A stretch of DNA of 64,000 nt from Spirosoma endbachense. Its GTDB lineage: Bacteria; Bacteroidota; Bacteroidia; Cytophagales; Spirosomataceae. Positions 16,937 to 24,748 of this stretch are shown piece by piece. Under the pieces are notes generated by a model that was not told where the DNA came from, searched no databases, and saw only the letters and a program-made list of their open reading frames with translations. The stretch's first letter is position 1, and every line of letters begins with the position of its first letter. Made by a program: the position numbers and the translations under genes. The stretch is taken from assembly GCF_010233585.1 (NCBI RefSeq), contig NZ_CP045997.1, positions 6,029,001-6,093,000 of the forward strand, given 5' to 3'.

Positions 16937-17135
16937 TGGTTTGACTGGTTTGATTGGTTGGAACTGGAAAACTCTTTCTTGGCGGCATTTCGGGCGGACT
17001 GGTTGGCGGAAACCCGGGCGTTGATTTGAATGGCCACATCAGGCATAAAGCCGTGATAAAACAGGCAAGCCCAAAACCAAAGCAGCCGCCCAAAAACAAG
17101 TCATCATTGACCCCGCCGTTTAAAAAATTAGTCAT
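16815..17135 (-). CDS. Small membrane protein overlapping the holin gene
   Basis: 106 residues. One hydrophobic segment (about 14-36, LFLGGCFGFGLACFITALCLM) then a Pro-rich stretch (STPGFPPTSPPEMPP) and a Cys-containing tail. Its ATG overlaps the lysin stop as ATGA (17132-17135), which argues that it is translated, but its last 122 bases lie over the holin gene in another frame. It could be an antiholin or a second spanin component; alternatively only its first half matters. Confidence 0.5.
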   Translation of the reverse strand: MTNFLNGGVNDDLFLGGCFGFGLACFITALCLMWPFKSTPGFPPTSPPEMPPRKSFPVPTNQTSQTNERKIDTTATPSVPNAKLLSESNKSRCNCGHSCRRINGGK

Positions 17136-17803
17136 TTGTCTGGGTGCAATTTTTGCCAGTACGGGCTTAAAAGATTGGCAATCAGCTTGATTTCCCGGGT
17201 TTTACGCCAATTGACGTAGCAACCGCCCTTTGTGCCTTTCCCGCCGGTCGTATTGAACCCAATACACTTCACCCGGTCATCTTCATCCGGGTCAAAGTCG
17301 TCTTGGGCAATACCTTCAATGTGGCTGTAAAAAAGACTTACCGCGTCCATCCGCTTGGGCTTGATGGTATTGCGTTGATTGCCCCGGGCGTTCCGCCGGT
17401 AAATGATGGTTTTGGCATTGCTGAAGTATGACCGGACCATCCCAATTCCATCCCCAACAGGAAGCCGGATTCCATTCAAGGCGTGACAGTAGTTGAAAGC
17501 GGAAGCGCAATAATGCGCCCGGTCCGGAAGGCCATTGGATTGGTTAATAATGGCTATCCACGTTGCATCATTGTTGTTGGTTCGTTCGGTCATCCCAACA
17601 AAACGGGCCGCGGAATCAAAAACCGCCTGTCTCATGGCCGTTTCATCCGCAAACGTCAAAGCCGGTCTTTGCCTCCATTTTGGGGCAACAACCGGCTTTG
17701 AAGAAGCTTTCTTGGATTGCCCTAGGGTTTGACGTTGTGAGACAACGCCAAGAAAAATAATAAGCCCAAACAAACGGCTGTAGTAATACAAGTTCTTTGC
17801 CAT
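17132..17803 (-). CDS. Secreted CHAP-like cell-wall hydrolase (second lysin)
   Basis: 223 residues. N-terminal hydrophobic signal (about 6-22, YYSRLFGLIIFLGVVS). The body contains FVGMTERTNNNDATWIAIIN, then AHYCASAFNYCHALNG, where the first Cys is the likely nucleophile of a CHAP/NlpC-type cysteine peptidase or amidase, and SHIEGIAQ supplying the His. Similar lysins are frequent in Bacteroidota phages. With a signal peptide it could be exported by the host Sec system. It opens the coupled lysis cassette. The 5-prime end overlaps the preceding gene by 82 bases. Confidence 0.78.
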   Translation of the reverse strand: MAKNLYYYSRLFGLIIFLGVVSQRQTLGQSKKASSKPVVAPKWRQRPALTFADETAMRQAVFDSAARFVGMTERTNNNDATWIAIINQSNGLPDRAHYCASAFNYCHALNGIRLPVGDGIGMVRSYFSNAKTIIYRRNARGNQRNTIKPKRMDAVSLFYSHIEGIAQDDFDPDEDDRVKCIGFNTTGGKGTKGGCYVNWRKTREIKLIANLLSPYWQKLHPDK

Positions 17804-18543
17804 GGTGTTAAGTCCTCATAGAATTCGGTGTAAAAATCCTTCTTGGACTTCACGAATGGTAGGACATAAAAACCGACAAACGGCGAGACTAAAAACAGAA
17901 TCAGAAGGGCAATTGGCAGGTCTACAAACACTACCAATTTTTCATAAAACAGCTTTTGAATGGATGTTGCGTCATACGGCTGAAGCTGCTTTTCAATAGG
18001 CAACTTCAGGTTGTCGGCGGCAATATCTAAACCAAAGCCTTCAAACAGACCATGGAAGTAGATAATGGCCAAGATGACGCCAAGAACCTGAAGCAATGCC
18101 ATAATTCCCTTGTTGCGCAACAGGAAGGGTTGTTTTTCCGGCGCAACCTGGGCGGCTTTTGACACAATACCCAATTCCGCTTCAATCATGGCCGCTTCAT
18201 GATCAGCTTCCGTTGCCCACTCATACAGGGACCGTTTATCCGCTTCACTGGTAGCCTTCAACGCTTCTTGACGGAAGTTTTGGGCGGCTCCCTTGGCCTT
18301 GTCCCGTTTCAGAAGTAGGGCGTTCCGGGCTTCCGTGGCTTCCTGTTCTCTCTTTAGCCGGATTTGTTCCCGCTTCTCCTGAAGAAGTTGTTCTTCCCGT
18401 TGAAGGTCGGCTTCTTCGTCCGTTAGTCCGGCGGCTTCAACGTTTGGTTGTGTCCACGGCTTTCCGTTCATGGGAACGGGCGTTGATTGTTCTGATTTCA
18501 CTACTGTAAACGGGCTTTTGCTGGCTTCATTCATGGCTACCAT
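17722..18543 (-). CDS. Coiled-coil membrane protein of the lysis region
   Basis: 273 residues. N-terminal charged coiled coil (about 35-110, EEADLQREEQLLQEKREQI), then three to four hydrophobic segments (about 146-165, 205-230, 250-268). Not recognised. The gene lies between the DUF6712-like gene and the secreted lysin and overlaps the latter. A role at the membrane during lysis or DNA entry is possible. A variant of the late element (GTCCTGTAATC at 18573-18579) lies 30 bases upstream. Confidence 0.65.
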   Translation of the reverse strand: MVAMNEASKSPFTVVKSEQSTPVPMNGKPWTQPNVEAAGLTDEEADLQREEQLLQEKREQIRLKREQEATEARNALLLKRDKAKGAAQNFRQEALKATSEADKRSLYEWATEADHEAAMIEAELGIVSKAAQVAPEKQPFLLRNKGIMALLQVLGVILAIIYFHGLFEGFGLDIAADNLKLPIEKQLQPYDATSIQKLFYEKLVVFVDLPIALLILFLVSPFVGFYVLPFVKSKKDFYTEFYEDLTPWQRTCITTAVCLGLLFFLALSHNVKP

Positions 18544-18570
18544 GTTGATAAATTGATTTGAAAATCTTGA

Positions 18571-19548
18571 TTACAGGACAAAAAATGGATTCGTTGACGT
18601 ATTGGGGAAGCGTTCCATGGGTAAGGCCACCGGCGGACGGTAACGCTCAGAATTGAACCATTCCGGAAAAATCAAGGAAGACGCGTTGGCATTCAGATAC
18701 TTAGTCAGTTCGGCCACGGCATCCCCTGAAACCTTCCGGCAATCCGCCAAAATCATATTTAACCGGGAATCTGGCAGTTCATCTTCGTTGACAATCCCGT
18801 CCGTTTCTGAAACTATCCGGTAATCAACGTTTAGATTCAAATACGGAAGCGCCTTCATGAACGCATGGTGAGCCAACGCCTTCCGGCCAAGCCGCAACAC
18901 AGTACTTTCCTTGGGCGTGAAGACATTGGCCGGATTCGTCAGCCGCGTTTGTAGCGATTCAAAGAAGTCACTCCCCAAGACCGTCTGAAGGAAGTCTTCT
19001 TCATTGAACAGGTATTGGCGAAACTCAAGAAACAGCCGCCGGGAATTCTTGGCCGCTGGAAATGCCGTGGTCAATTGGGTTGCCGATGAAATGAAGCGCC
19101 CCTGATTAATGGTGTAGGCTTCTGAAGCGGTCCACGTCACAAACAAAGCCGCATGATTTTCCAGCCATTGAAGTGAATCTTCTAACCAGAAGTCTGACTT
19201 TGCCGACACTTCTTTATTGATAACCACATACATCCATTTGGAAATGTTGGCCGTGTTTGGCGGTGTTGACATCACTATCCCAGCGTCCCCGGTTTGCGTT
19301 ACCAGAAACGGAAGGGCTTCCATATAGGCGAAGTAGGCCACGGCATTCTTCAGCCGAGTCAACAAAGGCTTTTGGGCGTTGGTTGGCTCCGTCACGGCGG
19401 TCAGTTCGTCATACAATTCCTGACCAATGGCCGGAATGATGTACTTCATTTCGGCTTGGCGGACGTAAGATTCCCACGTTGCCCAATACATTGCTTTCTG
19501 AATGCCACCCAATATGGCCTTCAGTTCTTCCATCGAATTAATTAGCAT
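18571..19548 (-). CDS. DUF6712-like phage head-tail protein
   Basis: 325 residues from ATG 19548 (MLINSMEELKAIL), overlapping the portal gene by 11 bases; an ATG at 19557 is an alternative and longer frames shadow the portal gene. The N-terminal repeat of the form MEELK...WESYVRQAEMKYIIPAIGQELYDEL recurs in a second half around YLFNEEDFLQTVLGSDFFESL, suggesting two related halves. The start resembles the DUF6712 family of Bacteroidota prophages (from memory). Location right after the portal gene suggests a head-tail connector. Confidence 0.72.
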   Translation of the reverse strand: MLINSMEELKAILGGIQKAMYWATWESYVRQAEMKYIIPAIGQELYDELTAVTEPTNAQKPLLTRLKNAVAYFAYMEALPFLVTQTGDAGIVMSTPPNTANISKWMYVVINKEVSAKSDFWLEDSLQWLENHAALFVTWTASEAYTINQGRFISSATQLTTAFPAAKNSRRLFLEFRQYLFNEEDFLQTVLGSDFFESLQTRLTNPANVFTPKESTVLRLGRKALAHHAFMKALPYLNLNVDYRIVSETDGIVNEDELPDSRLNMILADCRKVSGDAVAELTKYLNANASSLIFPEWFNSERYRPPVALPMERFPNTSTNPFFVL

Positions 19549-20845
19549 TTTCGTCATTACTGTCAGATGAATTTGGATTGGAACCGGCCTTGGCTGGCGT
19601 AACATCGTAGTTATAAAGCTGAATGTTCCGGACGTCAAATTGCATTTCGGAAGGCCAACCGTTTATTGCCTTGGCAATCCGTAACGGCGTCGTTAAAATG
19701 AAGCGGTCCACGTAGGTCATGAAGTTTTGACTATAGTTGGCCGCGGCTTCCAGTTCCTTGCCAGACCCGCCCAATTTGCCGCCGGTATCAATGCCCGCAA
19801 GTGTGGGCAAAATGCCATGTCCGGACGCTTGGGCAACGTTGGCCGTATTGAACAAAGCGGTGTAGGCGTCATCAGACATCTTGTTGTCCAAGGGTGTAAT
19901 CTTTACCCCGGCAATCTCTTTGCCGTTGATGTCAACGTTGTGGAACGTCACCAACGCCTTGTCCGTGTTGTCAATTCCGGCCAAGGTGTCCCCCATCTGT
20001 TTCAACGTGGCCACCTTTAGGGCTTCCTTCTGTTCTTCCGTTTGGTCATCCCGGTCAAAGTAGGTGTCCGGAATCGAAATATGATACTTCAGATTGTAGC
20101 CGTTATCCAAGCCCGAGTCATGGAAAACCGGGATTTTGTTGGCCACTTTCGTCCATTGGGCCGTTGACCACCATTCCGCAAACCCATAATAATCTTGACC
20201 CGGAATGTCATCATGAAGGTGAAGAATACAGACCGGATATTGGGTTGGGTTGGCCGCATCAAACGCCGGAATGATTTCATCTTCTTTGGGTTTATACCAC
20301 TTGGTTCCGTGGTTGGCATTGAAGATGAAGGCTGAAACTCGGGTTTCACCCGGCTTCAGCTTCCGGGTTCTCATTTTGAAGGCGTCAATAATTTCCATGG
20401 AAGCCAACTTCCGGTCCGTCCCAAAGATGAATTTAACAAAGACGTTGCCCGAGAATGCAAACTGAAAATTCATCCGAATCCAAACCCGGTCCCAATCAGT
20501 CAGAAGCCGCCAAGTCTCAAAGTCGTCAAACTTTCTTGGTACGTACAACGTGTCAGAAGCTTGTCCGGCTTTTTCTTCGATGTGGGTATAAATGCCCCGG
20601 CCAATGACAAAGTCACGGCGCGTCTTCACCAATCGCCACTTGTTTGGCGAATCCGACGCTAACAGGTGCATGATTGCCAATTGGTCATTTTTAGGACCCC
20701 ATGGCACAAAGTCACCACGGCTTCCAGCGCCCCCACTGGATTTGGCAGAATAAGACGTGTCCGCGTTGCCAAACGTAACCACCGCCCCGACTTTACCGGA
20801 TTGAATGGCGTAAAAATTGGAACCTAACTTCCGGATGTTGGTCAT
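19538..20845 (-). CDS. Phage portal protein
   Basis: 435 residues. The portal dodecamer is the DNA channel of the capsid. Supporting features: a long alpha/beta core with LHLHDDIPGQDYYGFAEWW, NGYNLKYHISIPDTYFDRDD, a central EEQKEALKVATLKQMG helix and the MSDDAYTALFNTANVAQASG segment typical of portals in Bacteroidota prophages, and an Asn/Ser-rich disordered tail. It lies downstream of TerL with one small gene between them. Start ATG 20845 follows the stop of the upstream gene by one base. Confidence 0.85.
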   Translation of the reverse strand: MTNIRKLGSNFYAIQSGKVGAVVTFGNADTSYSAKSSGGAGSRGDFVPWGPKNDQLAIMHLLASDSPNKWRLVKTRRDFVIGRGIYTHIEEKAGQASDTLYVPRKFDDFETWRLLTDWDRVWIRMNFQFAFSGNVFVKFIFGTDRKLASMEIIDAFKMRTRKLKPGETRVSAFIFNANHGTKWYKPKEDEIIPAFDAANPTQYPVCILHLHDDIPGQDYYGFAEWWSTAQWTKVANKIPVFHDSGLDNGYNLKYHISIPDTYFDRDDQTEEQKEALKVATLKQMGDTLAGIDNTDKALVTFHNVDINGKEIAGVKITPLDNKMSDDAYTALFNTANVAQASGHGILPTLAGIDTGGKLGGSGKELEAAANYSQNFMTYVDRFILTTPLRIAKAINGWPSEMQFDVRNIQLYNYDVTPAKAGSNPNSSDSNDENAN

Positions 20846-20846
20846 G

Positions 20847-21167
20847 TCAATAGTTATGGAAAATGATCATACCATTGAATTCAACCAACCGCCGGATTTT
20901 GGCTTCAAACGTCTTTCCGGCTTGGCAGTCATACAGCATCAACGCCCCGGATTTATTCATATTCCGCTGAAGCGTTGGCAGGTCTTTTTTCACCGGCGCA
21001 ACAAATCCGGCAGCTTTATTCTTAACGCTTGACGGATTCTTCTTGACCCGGGCTTTGAAGCTGATACTCCCATCTTCTTTCCGGAATTTCAAGCTGAATT
21101 CCGTTCCGGCTTCCTGAATCTCATGAAGTACGGTTTTCAGGGTAATGACTTGTTTTCCGTCTGCCAT
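20847..21167 (-). CDS. Small basic phage protein upstream of portal
   Basis: 106 residues from ATG 21167 (MADGKQVITLKTV); a TTG at 21206 is in frame but less likely. Basic, with EFSLKFRKEDGSISFKARV and KNKAAGFVAPVKKDL, probably a small beta protein. Preceded by a GTCCTATT element 69 bases upstream. Directly abuts the portal gene. Not recognised. Confidence 0.65.
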   Translation of the reverse strand: MADGKQVITLKTVLHEIQEAGTEFSLKFRKEDGSISFKARVKKNPSSVKNKAAGFVAPVKKDLPTLQRNMNKSGALMLYDCQAGKTFEAKIRRLVEFNGMIIFHNY

Positions 21168-21235
21168 TGCTTTGGTCCACCGCCTTGGCGGTTCAATTGA
21201 ATTCAATGCAAGCTTACATCCATCATTTTGACCAC

Positions 21236-21243
21236 AATAGGAC
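21236..21243 (-). promoter_or_regulatory. GTCCTATT element upstream of gene 20847-21167
   Basis: GTCCTATTGTGG on the minus strand, 69 bases before the preferred start and just after the large stem-loop at 21263-21321. Confidence 0.5.
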
Positions 21244-21262
21244 GGTTTTTTGGCAACAAAAA

Positions 21263-21321
21263 CGGTCTGTTTGCTAGGGTTTTGCAGTCAAAATATTTGC
21301 AAAATCCTATCAAACAGACCA
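21263..21321. repeat. Large imperfect stem-loop between TerL and portal
   Basis: Arms 21263-21286 and 21298-21321 are 24 bp with three mismatches (core GGTCTGTTTG, TAGG and TTTTGCA), loop of 11 bases. It lies in a 260-bp gap after TerL. It could be a packaging (cos/pac) signal, a protein-binding site or a stable RNA. See findings. Confidence 0.6.
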
Positions 21322-21466
21322 TTGAATCCGTTTTCCCAAATTTCAAGCCCAATCAAACACGGTAGCCCAACCCGCCCTTTACCGCCGATGGCAATTGCCA
21401 CACTGAAAAACGGAATATAAAACGCCGTTAACGCTGAAACCTCTGTAACAATTTGACTGAATTTTT

Positions 21467-23041
21467 TTACCGGCTTATGATGACAATGGAGTTGCTAAAG
21501 CCACGCTTCACCCCGCTTGGCATCAGCTTCTTGTACTTACCCCATACTATGTAGTCATAGGCGTCTGTTCCATCCGTGGCATACTCCCGGTTCTTGGCTG
21601 TTGTCTCGCTTCCCTTGTCCTTGTTGAAGTCACCAGTGATACGGGTCTGTTGTACAGCTATAAGTAAAGGTTTATTAAGGTTTTGATTAAACCGAAGCTT
21701 TGGCAATCGTTCTGACCCTTCTTCTAATAGATGGTTAATCAATAGGTATTTGTTCTTATGGCTTGGGTACAGGAAACCAGTGTATCTTCTATTGACCCGC
21801 CAACCCTGCTTAATCAGATGGTCACAGAACTGTTCAAGGAAGGGCCTGTTAGAGTCTGAAGTAGCCGCGTTCTTGGACTTCCCGTTTGGGTCCCCCCACA
21901 CGTCCACTTCCTTGATTGGATGCTTGGCATAGGTAGCGTCAAAGGCTTGGGCCAACTGGATAATCAGGTTGGTTTGAACGTTCAACGCTGGCTTCTTGAA
22001 TATGCTGTTGATGGTCCGGAATTCCCGCCCAATTTCCTGACAGATGACCAACCAGCAAATTGCCGCATTGAAGTCCAATGACACTTCTAACTTCCGGTCT
22101 TCCCTATAATCATTGGTTTGATGAAGATGAAGCTTTGTTTTGTCATCAAATTCATACCTGTATGATTGAACGTAACAGTGTTTATTGGTACTGAAGCTAT
22201 GGTAAAACCCATCCGGGCGTTGGGTAAAACGCCGGTTCCAGACTTCCACGTCCAACGTTAAGGCGTCCAACGTGGCTTCTAAATCAGCATAATAGTTGTC
22301 TGGCAATACGTCCCGGTTATCTTCCCACGTACTTTCTAGGAAAAGATTTTTTGGGGGAGACTTCAGCTTTTCATCTTCCGTCATCCGGGCGCGAACTTCC
22401 AATTCAGCCTTCCACGCGTCTTCCGTCTTCAGCATCCAACCACCTTCCACGGTCCAAGGCGCGGACGTGAAATCATAGAAGCAAAGGTGTAGATGACTTT
22501 TGGCGAATGGGGCTAACTTATTGGCTCGTTTGGCGGGAAGAATGATCTTATTTAAAAAATCTTCAGAAAGCGTTGCCGATTCGTCAGCAATGACCCCGTC
22601 TGAATTGATACCCCGCTGAGAGTCCGGGCGGTCCTGACTAACCAGTTGAATACAGAATCCATTAATGAAGGAAATGCAGTATTGCCAACCTCTTTTTCCG
22701 GGCGAAGAATAGGGCTTGGGCCAATTGTCCGGCGGCTGTTGTCCAATGACATAGACACCCCATGGTGTTGACTTGGTATATTCAACGTAACGCATCCGGG
22801 ACAAGGCGTTCTTGATTTCAGGAAGAACAATCAAATCAAGCTGAACGTAAGTCAATCCGGTCAAGACAATCTTGGCCCTTGGCAAAAATTCAAACATTTG
22901 CCCAACCGTATAGCCGGACGTTGTGGTTTTGCCCGAGCCACGGCCACCCAAAAACGTCTTCCGTCCCGCCCGGGACTTCATGAATTTGAGTTGTTTAGCG
23001 TTGGCGTAAACTTGGTGAATGGATTCTTTCTTATTCGTCAT
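21467..23041 (-). CDS. terL: Terminase large subunit
   Basis: 524 residues. The packaging ATPase/nuclease. Walker A is GGRGSGKT at 32-39, Walker B with catalytic Glu in DGVIADES (about 146-153), and the RNase-H-like nuclease residues are visible in EVSLDFNA (about 319), DVWGDPNGK (about 383) and DGTDAYDYIVW (about 494). Overlaps TerS by 11 bases. Family match is to the large-terminase superfamily used by headful or cos phages; type cannot be told from the sequence. Confidence 0.96.
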   Translation of the reverse strand: MTNKKESIHQVYANAKQLKFMKSRAGRKTFLGGRGSGKTTTSGYTVGQMFEFLPRAKIVLTGLTYVQLDLIVLPEIKNALSRMRYVEYTKSTPWGVYVIGQQPPDNWPKPYSSPGKRGWQYCISFINGFCIQLVSQDRPDSQRGINSDGVIADESATLSEDFLNKIILPAKRANKLAPFAKSHLHLCFYDFTSAPWTVEGGWMLKTEDAWKAELEVRARMTEDEKLKSPPKNLFLESTWEDNRDVLPDNYYADLEATLDALTLDVEVWNRRFTQRPDGFYHSFSTNKHCYVQSYRYEFDDKTKLHLHQTNDYREDRKLEVSLDFNAAICWLVICQEIGREFRTINSIFKKPALNVQTNLIIQLAQAFDATYAKHPIKEVDVWGDPNGKSKNAATSDSNRPFLEQFCDHLIKQGWRVNRRYTGFLYPSHKNKYLLINHLLEEGSERLPKLRFNQNLNKPLLIAVQQTRITGDFNKDKGSETTAKNREYATDGTDAYDYIVWGKYKKLMPSGVKRGFSNSIVIISR

Positions 23042-23558
23042 CTTCCATCTGCTTTTTTAAGTGCTGTTGAAGGACGTTGACGTTGTTAATGAAGACAATT
23101 TTAGACGGCTTACTGAAAGCGTCCGGGTCCCAACCGGCTTCTTCTTCCTCATTCAAGCCTTCCAATTTGTCCGCCTTTTCCCAAGCCTTTGTTGCCGCGT
23201 CATAGTCCCGTTCCATCAAGGCAAGGTTGGCCACCATTCGGAAGAAATTGGCTGAAGCCACCTTCTTTCCGGCTTTATCCAAGTGATTGACGTTGCCATG
23301 AAGAAAAACGGATTCTGAAATGATGTACCGGGCTTGGCGTTCCTGAAGGCCATATTCTTTCATCAACATGGAAATAATGGATTCATAGGGTCTTCCCATG
23401 GATAGCCATGACCAAGCCTTCCGGTAGCGTTCCAGCATCATGACGCCTTCCCCGTCCAAGGGCGTCCCGTTGTGGTAATGCTCCAAATACTTATCCATTT
23501 TATCCGGGTCAATCTGAAGCTTATTCTTCATCCTGACCAATGACATCTTCTTTGACAT
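23031..23558 (-). CDS. terS: Terminase small subunit-like protein
   Basis: 175 residues. It recognises phage DNA for packaging. A central helical region (AWSWLSMGRPYESIISMLMKEYGLQERQARYIISESVF) looks like an HTH followed by an oligomerisation helix, and the acidic C-terminus ends QMEDDE. Name is inferred from size, HTH and its 11-base overlap with terL. Leader carries a GTCCTATT element 51 bases upstream of the ATG at 23558. Confidence 0.75.
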   Translation of the reverse strand: MSKKMSLVRMKNKLQIDPDKMDKYLEHYHNGTPLDGEGVMMLERYRKAWSWLSMGRPYESIISMLMKEYGLQERQARYIISESVFLHGNVNHLDKAGKKVASANFFRMVANLALMERDYDAATKAWEKADKLEGLNEEEEAGWDPDAFSKPSKIVFINNVNVLQQHLKKQMEDDE

Positions 23559-23586
23559 TGCCGTTTAATTCGCTGTTTTGACAAGT

Positions 23587-23655
23587 TTACAGGTACATCA
23601 ACCGGCAGAATAGGACGGATTTAGACCACCCCGTTGTAGCTTTGTACTTGGCCAT
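23587..23655 (-). CDS. Possible 22-residue leader peptide before terS
   Basis: A short frame starting ATG 23655 (MAKYKATTGWSK) and ending TAA 23587, 12 bases after a TTTGATGTTTAACC motif and running through the GTCCTATT element. It may be a leader peptide or a chance frame. Low certainty. Confidence 0.25.
   Translation of the reverse strand: MAKYKATTGWSKSVLFCRLMYL
23609..23616 (-). promoter_or_regulatory. GTCCTATT element upstream of terS
   Basis: GTCCTATTCTGCCGGTTG on the minus strand, 51 bases before the terS ATG. Confidence 0.5.
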
Positions 23656-23667
23656 GGCTTACCCTAT

Positions 23668-23681
23668 GGTTAAACATCAAA
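23668..23681 (-). promoter_or_regulatory. TTTGATGTTTAACC leader motif, terS region
   Basis: TTTGATGTTTAACCATA on the minus strand, between the 23691-23719 hairpin and the leader ORF. Same core as at 126, 36677 and 40740. Confidence 0.45.
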
Positions 23682-23690
23682 GGATTATTT

Positions 23691-23719
23691 AAAGCCCGGA
23701 CGTCCTACGTTCGGGCTTT
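23691..23719 (-). terminator. Terminator-like hairpin after gene 23791
   Basis: AAAGCCCG (23691-23698) pairs with CGGGCTTT (23712-23719), with a second inner GACGT/ACGT(T) pairing. T-run on the minus side is short, so termination is plausible but not certain. Confidence 0.6.
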
Positions 23720-23790
23720 CTTTGACTTACAGCAAAATTATCTTCCGAAAATATGCGCCCATGAAGCAAGGTTTTCCAAATATTGTTCTG

Positions 23791-24474
23791 TCAGTCCATC
23801 CCCTTCATGGCCGAACGAATCAAGGCAACTTCCGCTTCCAGCTTGGCCACCTTCTGACTATATTTCAACCTTGTCACCGGGTCCTTGGCGCGTTGAAGAT
23901 TGGTCCGGGCTTTGGAAAGATTGGGCAACGCCAACTGAAGCTTCTTAGAAAGTTCGTATTTATCGACCGGAAGATTTTCCACAAACTTTAGCTTCAGCGT
24001 TTCCGGGTCCGACTCTTTGCCCACATCTTCAGGCAAGCGCCTATTGGCCTTCAGGTAGTTGATTTTCACAGCTACTTCATTCCGCTTTTCATAATAGTCT
24101 TCAATTTCATCCACCAATGTCTTGGCGGATTCATGGTCCGGAATGTCCTTCAGTTGATTTGACTTCAGACACATTAGTTTATGAAATTCGGAACGCTGAA
24201 GGGTGAGTTCTTCCAACAGCCGCGTAAAGTCCCCAACGGCCATAGCCGGAAGGTCAATTCCGGCGTTTGGTTGTGTTTTTGGTTCCGGTCCGGGTTGGGA
24301 TGTCATCCGGATTGGCGCGTCTGGTTCCGGCTGGAAAGTGGCCAAGGCTTGATAAATCTGTTTGGCGGCTTCCACGTCCGCGGCTGTCACCAACCCGGAT
24401 GTCTTCTTCATTTGAAGAAGTTCCCAATTGGCCTTTGCCTTGTTGCGTTGCATCTTCCATTCTGCTTCTGTCAT
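23791..24474 (-). CDS. Hypothetical coiled-coil phage protein
   Basis: 227 residues from ATG 24474 (a GTG one codon earlier is possible). Helical and charged (EAEWKMQRNKAKANWELLQM near the start; KLQLALPNLSKARTNLQRAK near the end), with a Pro-rich linker (about 50-75). Not recognised. It lies just upstream of terS and overlaps the preceding gene extensively. Probably a head assembly or packaging accessory. Confidence 0.7.
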   Translation of the reverse strand: MTEAEWKMQRNKAKANWELLQMKKTSGLVTAADVEAAKQIYQALATFQPEPDAPIRMTSQPGPEPKTQPNAGIDLPAMAVGDFTRLLEELTLQRSEFHKLMCLKSNQLKDIPDHESAKTLVDEIEDYYEKRNEVAVKINYLKANRRLPEDVGKESDPETLKLKFVENLPVDKYELSKKLQLALPNLSKARTNLQRAKDPVTRLKYSQKVAKLEAEVALIRSAMKGMD

Positions 24475-24685
24475 CACTCAAGAGTTTATAAAATGCGTCA
24501 ATCTGTTGCCGGTATCCTTCAGCCAAAATCCAAGCAAACGGGTCTTCATAGTGGTTATAATCAATCTTCATGACGTCTTCCACATTTTCCAGATACCCGG
24601 CAATTGCCATTATCAGGATGTCCGGTTTGATGTCGTAAGCGGACAGGTATTCCGCCAAGCTTGGGAAAAATTCAGGCTTTTCCAT
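24254..24685 (-). CDS. Hypothetical phage protein overlapping the next gene
   Basis: 143 residues from ATG 24685 (MEKPEFFPSLAEYL). The first 70 residues read as a real small helical protein (DPFAWILAEGYRQQIDAFYK); the remaining part shares 221 bases with gene 23791-24474 in another frame and reads as low-complexity Ser/Arg/Gly/Thr. Either the functional protein is the N-terminal part, or a ribosomal frameshift joins it to the next frame. The terminator at 24706-24727 ends just upstream of its start. Confidence 0.55.
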   Translation of the reverse strand: MEKPEFFPSLAEYLSAYDIKPDILIMAIAGYLENVEDVMKIDYNHYEDPFAWILAEGYRQQIDAFYKLLSDDRSRMEDATQQGKGQLGTSSNEEDIRVGDSRGRGSRQTDLSSLGHFPAGTRRANPDDIPTRTGTKNTTKRRN

Positions 24686-24705
24686 AGGATTTGTTTGACA
24701 CAAAA

Positions 24706-24727
24706 AAAACCGGACGTGGCCGGTTTT
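24706..24727 (-). terminator. Terminator after gene 24749-25348
   Basis: AAAACCGG/CCGGTTTT stem with a run of eight T on the minus strand, then the ATG at 24685 about 20 bases on. Confidence 0.8.
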
Positions 24728-24748
24728 CCTTGGATGAATGATGGAACC

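Noticed and set aside
17850..17860. Extra GTCCTA(C) match
   Set aside because: Inside the coiled-coil membrane gene (codons FYVLP), so it is a coding coincidence; likewise one near 15841.
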